DNA of 6,629 nt from Halococcaceae archaeon (GCA_007128515.1 SKXI01000214.1:1-6629), one strand, 5' to 3'; shown: positions 1-5,365, numbered from the stretch's first letter. Numbers and translations: made by a program. Notes: generated from the sequence alone by a model not told the origin.

Positions 1-554
1 CGTTCTCGGCGATGGTCACCGCGAGCACGCTCTCGGACGTCCACGCCGCGACGACGTCGGCGATCGGCACGCTCGCCGGGCCGCTCCACGGCGGGGCGAA
101 CCAGGACGTGATGGAGATGCTTCTGGAGGTCGACGAGAGCGACCGGGAACCAACCAAGTGGGCGAGGAACGCCCTCGACGAGGGTCGGCGCATCCCCGGC
201 TTCGGCCACCGGGTCTACAACGTGAAAGACCCCCGGGCGTACATCCTCGGCGAGATGTCCGAGGACCTCGCCGAGGCCGCCGGCGAGATGAAGTGGTACG
301 ACTACAGCATCGCCGTCGAGGAGTTCATGACCGAGGAGAAGGGCATCGCGCCGAACGTCGACTTCTACTCCGCGACGACGTACTACCAGATGGGGATCCC
401 GATCGACCTCTTCACCCCGATCTTCGCCGTCTCGCGCGTCGGCGGCTGGGTCGCCCACGTCGCCGAACAGTACGAGGACAACCGGATCATGCGCCCCCGA
501 TCCCGGTACGTCGGCGAGCGCGATCTGGAGTTCGTCCAGCTCGACGAGCGGTAA
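1..554 (+). CDS. gltA: Citrate synthase, C-terminal half (5' end outside the window)
   Basis: Citrate synthase condenses oxaloacetate with acetyl-CoA to give citrate and CoA in the cytoplasm, the entry step of the TCA cycle. The first complete codon is at position 3; 183 residues are visible before the TAA at 552-554. Family members are usually about 375-430 residues, so roughly half is present. All three catalytic residues of the family can be seen: the oxaloacetate-binding His in PLHGGAN (codon 87-89), the second His in GFGHRVY (207-209) and the Asp in PNVDFYS (360-362). The C-terminal Arg-rich motif RIMRPRSRYVG lies near 487-519 and the protein ends a few residues later, as is normal. No frameshift is seen. 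A 2-methylcitrate synthase has the same motifs and cannot be excluded from this half alone, but the primary citrate synthase is the more likely reading. Confidence 0.95.
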   Translation, partial: FSAMVTASTLSDVHAATTSAIGTLAGPLHGGANQDVMEMLLEVDESDREPTKWARNALDEGRRIPGFGHRVYNVKDPRAYILGEMSEDLAEAAGEMKWYDYSIAVEEFMTEEKGIAPNVDFYSATTYYQMGIPIDLFTPIFAVSRVGGWVAHVAEQYEDNRIMRPRSRYVGERDLEFVQLDER

Positions 555-601
555 CCGGTAATTCTCACCTCCATCGACGACGCCCCGTCGATCCCCTTCG
601 A

Positions 602-639
602 CACCGTCTCCCGGCTTCCGTCCGGGGAGGAAGACGGTG
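602..639 (+). other. Imperfect stem-loop downstream of citrate synthase
   Basis: An 8-bp perfect outer stem pairs CACCGTCT (602-609) with AGACGGTG (632-639). It continues into a 5-bp inner stem, CCCGG (610-614) with CCGGG (622-626). The loop is 7 nt (615-621) and there is a 5-nt bulge (627-631) on the 3' side. It starts 47 nt after the citrate synthase stop codon. No T-run follows, so it is not a canonical intrinsic terminator; archaeal termination depends mainly on U-tracts. It may instead be a 3'-end stabilising or processing structure. Hairpins of this size also occur by chance in GC-rich DNA. Confidence 0.35.
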
Positions 640-660
640 CGGACGGGAGAGGGTCGTCGT

Positions 661-692
661 CCACTCACCGCCTCCGTGACGAGTGGCGGAGG
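661..692 (+). promoter_or_regulatory. Overlapping inverted repeats upstream of the HTH-family gene
   Basis: CCACTC (661-666) is complementary to GAGTGG (681-686). An interleaved pair, CCTCCG (671-676) with CGGAGG (687-692), shares part of the same DNA, so the two stems exclude each other. They lie about 60-90 nt before the start codon and 20-50 nt before the AT-rich promoter core. This position would suit an upstream operator, possibly for self-regulation by the HTH-family protein. That role is inference; each arm is only 6 bp. Confidence 0.2.
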
Positions 693-710
693 GGCTTACC
701 AGAACCGATC

Positions 711-730
711 GGTTTTTATCATTATTAATC
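711..730 (+). promoter_or_regulatory. AT-rich promoter core of the HTH-family gene
   Basis: This sharply AT-rich block sits in otherwise GC-rich DNA and has two TATA-like candidates: TTTTTAT (712-718) and TTATTAAT (722-729). The second is centred about 27 nt before the ATG at 753, the haloarchaeal spacing for a leaderless transcript. The first would give a leader of about 10 nt. Either way, the block supports 753 as the true start. Confidence 0.6.
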
Positions 731-752
731 ATACAGCCCCCAACAGGGTCAC

Positions 753-1226
753 ATGATCGCAACACACGATACGGATCGGTCGCGGACGCACGCCGTCGTC
801 TACCTCCGGTCGCTCGCCCCGTCGGTGATCGACGAGACGAGAGACCACCTCTCCCGACTCGAATCGCTCGTCGAAGAGGGCAGCCTCCTCGGGTACGAGG
901 TCGAACTCTGGGGTGACGCGATCTCGTGCGACCCGACCTACCCGGCCGGGCGGGAGCTCTGCGAGACCGTCGAGCGCTTCGAGCGGTGGGCCGAGGATCG
1001 GGGCTGTTCGCTCGAACCGGGGTTCTCGCGGGGCGAGATCTGCTCGCTCGTCTCCGAGGAGACCCACGACGTGATCCGTCCCCCGATGGTCTGTCTCGCG
1101 GTGTACGAGGGGGAGACGCTGGCCGCGGTCTACCCCCACCGAGACGGATCGACGCGAACGGTTGCGGACGGCCTCGCGGACCTCGAGCGGCGGAACGCCT
1201 CCGACCCGATCGTCGCCGAGGTCTGA
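753..1226 (+). CDS. Haloarchaeal HTH-family (HTH_63-like) protein, cysteine-rich
   Basis: This predicted cytoplasmic protein has 157 residues. It resembles a haloarchaeal family usually annotated as 'HTH domain-containing protein' (Pfam HTH_63, from memory and not checked). Shared traits are an N-terminal beta strand ending in YLRS, a long amphipathic helix (about 24-42), a WGDAI segment, a charged helix with FERWAED (76-82), a late MVCLAVYEGE strand (112-121) and a short YPHRDG motif. These proteins are presumed transcription regulators, but the family has no clear biochemical role. No membrane segment or signal peptide is seen. It has five cysteines (59, 70, 85, 97, 114), many for a haloarchaeal protein of this size, so metal or redox sensing is conceivable, although no classic zinc-finger spacing is present. 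It is monocistronic in appearance: 198 nt separate it from citrate synthase and 470 nt from the next gene. Confidence 0.8.
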   Translation: MIATHDTDRSRTHAVVYLRSLAPSVIDETRDHLSRLESLVEEGSLLGYEVELWGDAISCDPTYPAGRELCETVERFERWAEDRGCSLEPGFSRGEICSLVSEETHDVIRPPMVCLAVYEGETLAAVYPHRDGSTRTVADGLADLERRNASDPIVAEV

Positions 1227-1258
1227 CCGGCGTCGTCTCGTACGGACTGCTGTCAGTC

Positions 1259-1361
1259 ATAGGGATCATCGTAGCCACCCAGAGATCTCGGTCGCCGATC
1301 GACTGACCCCGTCTGTCGGTCCCGAATTGGGAAATCTATGAACTTCTACGATGATCCCTAT
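1259..1361. repeat. 103-bp element with perfect 16-bp terminal inverted repeats (MITE-like candidate)
   Basis: ATAGGGATCATCGTAG (1259-1274) and CTACGATGATCCCTAT (1346-1361) are exact reverse complements over 16 bp, separated by 71 nt. The match stops abruptly at both inner and outer ends. Immediately outside are CAGTC (1254-1258) and CAGTA (1362-1366), identical at four of five positions, resembling a slightly decayed 5-bp target-site duplication. The inside contains the palindrome GAGATCTC (1282-1289) and an AT-richer right part, but no open reading frame of note. The layout fits a miniature inverted-repeat transposable element or solo remnant of an insertion sequence. Alternatively it could be a structured RNA or terminator for the gene ending at 1226, since the arms could form a 16-bp stem. 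I cannot assign it to an IS family from memory. Confidence 0.5.
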
Positions 1362-1665
1362 CAGTACCGGTCCGAGGGCGACCGTCCTGCGGTCGCGCCT
1401 GTAAATCGTTACGGCAGACGGTCTCGGAGCGGACCGGGCCACACCCGGTCGAGAGACGTAACGCGTTTCCACCGTTTCGGGTCGCGTGAACGCCGGCGAG
1501 CCTGACCTGCCGATGCCCGGCCCCGAGCGTCCGGATCCCCTGGTCGGGACACTGGTCCGGGGACAGGGTCCCGTCGACGTCGTCTCGCCGCTACCCGCGC
1601 GTCCTCTTCGTCCGTCGCCCCGGACGGAGACGGGCGCCCGACCGGGGGAGGGGGGAAAGCGAAGC
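1362..1665. other. Non-coding, hairpin-rich intergenic tract before ribonuclease Z
   Basis: I see no credible gene here: frames that are open give Arg/Pro-rich translations typical of GC-rich non-coding strands, and no tRNA-like signature is visible. Several short perfect stems occur: GCGACCG/CGGTCGC (1378-1384 with 1390-1396, loop 5 nt), GACCGGG/CCCGGTC (1432-1438 with 1444-1450, loop CCACA), GGGAC/GTCCC (1560-1564 with 1568-1572) and TCCGTC/GACGGA (1611-1616 with 1623-1628). A 10-bp palindrome CGGGCGCCCG lies at 1631-1640, and a G-tract of two runs (1644-1648, 1650-1655) follows. It may be an upstream regulatory region or an unannotated small RNA, or simply unconstrained GC-rich DNA. Confidence 0.4.
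1540..1565. repeat. Imperfect tandem duplication, 12 bp and 14 bp
   Basis: CTGGTCGGGACA (1540-1551) is followed at once by CTGGTCCGGGGACA (1552-1565). The second copy equals the first with one extra C and one extra G. It looks like a small replication-slippage duplication in non-coding DNA. No function is suggested, though two adjacent copies could act as a paired protein-binding site. Confidence 0.5.
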
Positions 1666-1667
1666 CC

Positions 1668-1674
1668 GTTTACG
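1668..1674 (+). promoter_or_regulatory. TATA-like element of the ribonuclease Z gene
   Basis: GTTTACG, with TTTA at 1669-1672, is centred about 26-27 nt before the ATG at 1697, which places transcription start at or within a few nt of the start codon. A purine-rich stretch (GGAAAGCGAAG, 1654-1664) precedes it where the TFB recognition element would lie. The match to a TATA box is weak but the spacing is right. Confidence 0.45.
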
Positions 1675-1696
1675 TCCACCGGTCCCAGCACCATCA

Positions 1697-2617
1697 ATGA
1701 CCCTTCGCGTGACGTTCCTCGGGACGAGTGGCGCGATCCCGACCGCCGGTCGGAACCCGAGCGCGATCCACGTCAACCGCGAGGGCGAACAGTTCCTCTT
1801 CGACGTCGCCGAGGGGACACAGCGCCAGATGATGCGCTTTTCGACGGGCTTCTCGATCTCGGCGATCTTCCTCACGCACATCCACGGCGACCACGTCCTG
1901 GGGCTGCCGGGGCTGGTCCAGACGATGGCGTTCAACGAGCGAACGGAGCCGCTCCCGGTCACCACACCCACAGGGACCGGAGATCGGCTCCGTTCGCTCC
2001 TGACCTCGATCGCCGACGGCCCCTCCTTTCGGATCGAGATCCAGGAGGTTCGTGCTGGTGAGACGGCGTTCTCCGGGGAGGGATACGAGGTGCGGACGGT
2101 CGCGACCGACCACCGGACCCGGTCGGTCGGCTACGCGCTGGTCGAAGCGGACCGAAAGGGGCGGTTCGACCGCGAGCGCGCGGAGGAACTGGGCGTCCCC
2201 GAGGGGCCGCTCTTCTCCCGCTTGCACGACGGCGAGACGGTCGAGCTGGCGGACGGCACCCTCGTCCGGTCGGAGGAGGTCGTCGGTCAGCCACGGCCCG
2301 GCCGTCGGCTGGTCTACACGGGCGACACCAGACCGACCGAGTCGGTCGTCGAGGCCGCCCGGGACGCCGACCTGCTGATCCACGACGCGACGTTCGTCGA
2401 CGAGGCGGCGGCGAGGGCACGCGAGACGGGCCACGCCACGGCAAGGGAGGCGGCGGAGGTCGCGAAACGGGCGGGAGCGAAACGGCTCGCGCTCACGCAC
2501 GTCTCCTCCAGGTATGCAGGAGACGTCTCGGTGCTCGCGAACGAGGCGGGCGACGTGTTCGAGGGAGCGTTCGTCGCCGAGGACGGCCAGCGGATCGACG
2601 TCCCGTACCCGGAGTGA
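1697..2617 (+). CDS. rnz: Ribonuclease Z (tRNA 3'-processing endonuclease)
   Basis: RNase Z cleaves the 3' trailer from precursor tRNAs so that CCA can be added; it is a cytoplasmic zinc enzyme that acts as a homodimer. The product has 306 residues, the usual length of the short (RNase Z-S) form. The metallo-beta-lactamase signature LTHIHGDHVLGLPGL gives ligands H61, H63, D65 and H66. Further ligands match H139 in ATDHRTRS, D210 in YTGDTRP and H268 in LTHVSSRY; H246 in GHATAREAAE is the conserved His of the HxT motif. Residues about 154-176 form the region of the flexible arm (exosite) that grips tRNA, so substrate recognition appears intact. The N-terminus MTLRVTFLGTSGAIPT is typical, and the ATG at 1697 is supported by the TATA-like element 27 nt upstream. 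The next gene starts 46 nt after its stop and has its own promoter candidate. Confidence 0.96.
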   Translation: MTLRVTFLGTSGAIPTAGRNPSAIHVNREGEQFLFDVAEGTQRQMMRFSTGFSISAIFLTHIHGDHVLGLPGLVQTMAFNERTEPLPVTTPTGTGDRLRSLLTSIADGPSFRIEIQEVRAGETAFSGEGYEVRTVATDHRTRSVGYALVEADRKGRFDRERAEELGVPEGPLFSRLHDGETVELADGTLVRSEEVVGQPRPGRRLVYTGDTRPTESVVEAARDADLLIHDATFVDEAAARARETGHATAREAAEVAKRAGAKRLALTHVSSRYAGDVSVLANEAGDVFEGAFVAEDGQRIDVPYPE

Positions 2618-2634
2618 CAGTGCCTGCCGTGGGG

Positions 2635-2640
2635 TATTTG
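2635..2640 (+). promoter_or_regulatory. TATA-like element of the COG2433 gene
   Basis: TATTTG is centred about 27 nt before the GTG at 2664, giving a leaderless start. The T-rich run TATTTGTTTC (2635-2644) begins 18 nt after the ribonuclease Z stop codon, so the same stretch could also serve as the U-tract terminator of that gene. This spacing is the main reason for choosing GTG 2664 as the start of the downstream gene. Confidence 0.5.
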
Positions 2641-2663
2641 TTTCGAGGGCCGCTAGTGAAGCT

Positions 2664-4631
2664 GTGAGCACGCTGCGAGCCCTCGACAGGGTGATCTTCG
2701 GCGTGGACGTCCACAGCGGGAACATCCGCGGCGACGCGCCCTCCTACGCCGTCGTCGCCTTCGACGGGGAGAACACGGACAAAGACGTCGTCTCCTACAG
2801 GAAGCTGCGCCGCCTGATCGAGCGCGAGGAGCCGGCGATCGTCGCGACCGACAACGTCTACGAGCTCGCCGCCGACAAGGACGCCCTCGTCGGCTTCCTG
2901 CGCGAGTTGCCCGATACGACGACGCTCGTGCAGGTGACGGGTGCGGAGCGGCCGGAGCCGCTCTCGCGGGTCGCCTCCCGTCACGGGATCCCGTACGGGA
3001 AGGAGCCGATGGAGGAGGCGGAGGCGGCCGCCCGCCTCGCCGCGAGCAACGTCGGCTCGGAGGTGACGGCGTTCACGAACACGACCCGAGTGAAGGTCTC
3101 CCGGGGCCGGTCGACCGGCAAGGGCGGCTGGAGCGCGGACCGGTTCACCCGGCGGATCCACGGCGCGGTCAGGCGCAGGGCGAGGGAGATCGAGTCGACG
3201 CTCGACGACGAGGCGCTCGCGTACGAACTCGAGGTGACCGAGAAGTACGGCGGCTACGCGAACGCGACGTTCACCGTCGAGGCGACCCCCGACGAGATCC
3301 CGGTGTCGTCGACGCGCGCGGGCGACGTGCGCGTCGAGGTCGAACGCGAGCGCACCGACGGCATCGAGTTCCACCCGCTGGCGAAACGCCGCGACTACGT
3401 CATCGTCGGGATCGACCCGGGGACGACCACCGCGGTCGCGGTCGTCGGCATCGACGGCGAGGTGCTCGACGTCTGGAGCACCCGCACGGCGGACACCGCG
3501 GAGGTGATCGAGTGGCTGATCCAGCGGGGCCGGCCGTTCCTGATCGCGGCGGACGTGACGCCGATGCCGGGGACCGTGGAGTCGTTCCGACGGAGCTTCG
3601 ACGCCGCGGGCTGGACACCCGAGCGCGACCTCGCGGTCGACCGGAAACTCCACCGAACGCGCGAGGAGGCCTACGACAACGACCACGAGCGCGACGCACT
3701 GGCGGCGGCGCTGTTCGCCCACGACGACCGCGCCGACCAGTTCGCCCGCATCGCGCGGAAGGTGCCGGCGCGGATCGACCGCGAGGAGGTGATCGCCCGC
3801 GTCGTCGGCGACGGCGAGTCGGTCGAGGCCGTGCTGGCGTCGCTCTCGGACGACGACGAGCGGGAAGAAGAGGAGCGAGAACACACCCCGCGGGAACTCA
3901 CCGACGAGGAGCGGCGGATCCGCGACCTCGAACGACGGGTCGAACGACTCCGCTCACACGCGGAGGAGCTCCGCGAGACGATCGACGAACGGGACGAGGT
4001 GATCGAGGCGTTGGAGGGCGACCTGGAGGCCGCCCGGAGCGACGAGCGGCGGCGGGCGAGAGAGCGACGCGAGGTGAGCCGGCTCGAGCGCGAGGCGGAG
4101 CGCCTCAGGGACGAGCGCGACGAAGCTCGTGAGGAACGCGACGCGCTCTCCGGGAAGCTAGAACGGCTGAAGGAGCTCTGGAAGCTCGATCACTCGAACT
4201 TCGCGGACGTGAGCGAGAAGCGCCAGGGGCTCGTCTCCGTGAAGCCGATCGAGAAGTTCACGCTGGCCGCGATCGAGGACACCGACGAGGAGTACGGTCT
4301 GATCGAGGACGACGTCCTCCTGGTACGCGACGCGAGCGGCGCGGGGCGAAAGACCGCCGAACGGCTCGCGGAGACCGAACCGAGGGTCGTGCTGAAACAC
4401 GGCGGGCTCTCCGACGCCGCGGAGGAGGTGCTGTTCGAGCATTCGATCCCGGTCGGGCCGGCCTCCGACGTCACGATCCAGGAGGTCGACGAACTCGCGG
4501 TCGCCAGGGAGAGCGACGTCGAGGCGGTGATCGAGGACTGGCACGAGCGGGCGGCCGAACGTCGTCGCGAGCAGAACACGGCGATGGTCGACCGCCTGAT
4601 CAGCGAACACCGCGTCGAGAACGGGGGGTAG
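2664..4631 (+). CDS. COG2433/DUF460 protein, predicted RuvC/YqgF-like (RNase H fold) nuclease with coiled coil
   Basis: This is an archaeal protein of 655 residues, predicted to act on nucleic acid; no biochemical role is known to me. The frame is open upstream to an ATG at 2514, but that start would overlap ribonuclease Z by over 100 nt and give a non-conserved Arg/Ser-rich N-terminus. GTG 2664 has a TATA-like element at -27 and leads straight into the first domain. Domain 1 (about 10-130) has FGVDV (D15), IVATDN (D63) and a Glu-rich helix EEAEAAARLAA (E118). Domain 2, the DUF460 core (about 245-355), has VGIDPGTTTA (D251), IAADVTP (D297) and DNDHERDALAAALFA (D338, D340, D344), a full RuvC-like acidic set. 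A strongly charged coiled coil spans about 395-505. An unassigned alpha/beta-looking domain follows (about 510-610), then a basic helical tail. It converges on the 91-residue gene, with 18 nt between stop codons. Confidence 0.88.
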   Translation: MSTLRALDRVIFGVDVHSGNIRGDAPSYAVVAFDGENTDKDVVSYRKLRRLIEREEPAIVATDNVYELAADKDALVGFLRELPDTTTLVQVTGAERPEPLSRVASRHGIPYGKEPMEEAEAAARLAASNVGSEVTAFTNTTRVKVSRGRSTGKGGWSADRFTRRIHGAVRRRAREIESTLDDEALAYELEVTEKYGGYANATFTVEATPDEIPVSSTRAGDVRVEVERERTDGIEFHPLAKRRDYVIVGIDPGTTTAVAVVGIDGEVLDVWSTRTADTAEVIEWLIQRGRPFLIAADVTPMPGTVESFRRSFDAAGWTPERDLAVDRKLHRTREEAYDNDHERDALAAALFAHDDRADQFARIARKVPARIDREEVIARVVGDGESVEAVLASLSDDDEREEEEREHTPRELTDEERRIRDLERRVERLRSHAEELRETIDERDEVIEALEGDLEAARSDERRRARERREVSRLEREAERLRDERDEAREERDALSGKLERLKELWKLDHSNFADVSEKRQGLVSVKPIEKFTLAAIEDTDEEYGLIEDDVLLVRDASGAGRKTAERLAETEPRVVLKHGGLSDAAEEVLFEHSIPVGPASDVTIQEVDELAVARESDVEAVIEDWHERAAERRREQNTAMVDRLISEHRVENGG

Positions 4632-4649
4632 GTCGACCCCGAGATCGGT

Positions 4650-4925
4650 TCACTCGGGCGGGTCTGCGTTCGAGAGTCGATCGGCCAGCGCTCTGGCTTC
4701 GGCGACGTGCTCGTCGGCCGCCGGGTGACCGGTCTCCTCGACGTGCGAGAGCAGTTCCCGAACGTGTTCGATCCGTCTCGCTACCACGTCGTCCGGCGCG
4801 TCCACGAGGTCGGCGGCGACCGCCTGCGCCTCGCCGATCCAGCGGTTGGCCTCCTCCCGGAGCGGGAGTTCTTCGGTGGCTTCGAGGTGAGAGTGGAGCT
4901 CGGTGATCGGTTCCCGACGGGACAT
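4650..4925 (-). CDS. Conserved haloarchaeal small helical protein, coupled to the Fe-S gene
   Basis: This acidic protein has 91 residues and no known function. I recall similar short haloarchaeal proteins with an ELHSHLEAT-like start and an ANRWIGEAQAVAADL-like centre, but cannot name a verified family. The sequence reads as three or four amphipathic helices (about 5-18, 22-42, 46-63, 69-85). It has no cysteine, no signal peptide and no membrane segment, so it cannot hold an Fe-S cluster by Cys ligation. It has six histidines (two in LHSH), but no recognised metal site. Its ATG (4925-4923) directly follows the TAG of the SufU-like gene (4928-4926), giving TAGATG, so its translation probably depends on reinitiation after that gene. 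This suggests related work, such as a helper or regulator of Fe-S assembly, but only context supports that. Confidence 0.8.
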   Translation of the reverse strand: MSRREPITELHSHLEATEELPLREEANRWIGEAQAVAADLVDAPDDVVARRIEHVRELLSHVEETGHPAADEHVAEARALADRLSNADPPE

Positions 4926-5339
4926 CTACTCCGTCGTCGTCCGCTCCGCCTCGCGCTCGCCCTCGTAGATCTCCGCGCCGTCCTGGGCGACCTTCTCGGC
5001 GAGCACCGCACACTTCACCCGCATCGGCGTCACCTCGATCCCCAGCAGCCCGAGCACGTCGTCGGTGTCGAGTCCGTGGAGCTCCTCGATCGTCATCCCG
5101 CGGATGTGTGAGGTGAGCATGCTCGCGCTCGCCTGGCTGATCGCACAGCCGTCGCCGCGAAACGAGGCGTACTCGATCCGGTCGTCGTCGTCCAGACGGA
5201 CGAACACCTCGATCTCGTCGCCGCACATCGGGTTCTCGCCGAGGTGTGAGAAGGTGTGGTCCTCGAGTTCGCCGTAGTTGCGCGGGTTCTTGTAGTGGTC
5301 GAGGATCTGTTCTCTGTACATATCCGAACCCATGCTCAT
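4926..5339 (-). CDS. sufU: SufU/IscU-type Fe-S cluster assembly protein
   Basis: This cytoplasmic protein receives sulfur from a cysteine desulfurase and either scaffolds nascent Fe-S clusters or relays sulfur onward. It has 137 residues from ATG 5339; ATG 5333 is an equally possible start. The frame is open to 5369, but that ATG lies inside the promoter candidate. The N-terminal MYREQILDHYKNPRNYG block is diagnostic of the family. The three metal/sulfur cysteines are C39 in NPMCGDE (with D41), C65 in GDGCAISQASASM and C110 in PMRVKCAVLAE. The surrounding sequence is SufU-like (GCAIS, RVKCA, no His before the third Cys), but the 45-residue gap between the second and third Cys matches IscU; SufU of Bacillus subtilis has an insert of about 18 residues there. 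No cysteine desulfurase lies in the window. The 91-residue gene follows with zero spacing. Confidence 0.92.
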   Translation of the reverse strand: MSMGSDMYREQILDHYKNPRNYGELEDHTFSHLGENPMCGDEIEVFVRLDDDDRIEYASFRGDGCAISQASASMLTSHIRGMTIEELHGLDTDDVLGLLGIEVTPMRVKCAVLAEKVAQDGAEIYEGEREAERTTTE

Positions 5340-5365
5340 AGTTGACCGAGCTACGAGCAGGCGGC

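Noticed and set aside
1644..1655. G-rich run GGGGGAGGGGGG as a G-quadruplex
   Set aside because: There are only two adjacent G-runs with no further runs close by; four are needed for a standard intramolecular quadruplex.
1227..1696. tRNA or other stable RNA gene in the largest gap
   Set aside because: I looked for a T-loop-like GGTTCRANYCC motif and a flanking acceptor stem on both strands and saw none.
1266..1697. 143-codon open frame on the - strand across the intergenic gap
   Set aside because: The Arg/Pro/Ser/Gly-rich translation has no haloarchaeal acidic bias. It runs through the right arm of the inverted-repeat element and starts at the ribonuclease Z promoter.
1486..2061. 191-codon + strand frame overlapping the start of ribonuclease Z
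   Set aside because: It is out of frame with the real gene, strongly Arg/Pro-rich, and has no conserved motif.
1694..2725. Long open frame (343 codons) on the - strand opposite ribonuclease Z
   Set aside because: It lies over a confidently identified gene with all catalytic residues. Its translation has no recognisable motif and reflects the stop-poor antisense frames of GC-rich DNA.
2493..3884. Long open frame (463 codons) on the - strand opposite the COG2433 gene
   Set aside because: Same reason: it mirrors the codon bias of the real gene, has Arg/Val/His-rich composition and shows no domain.
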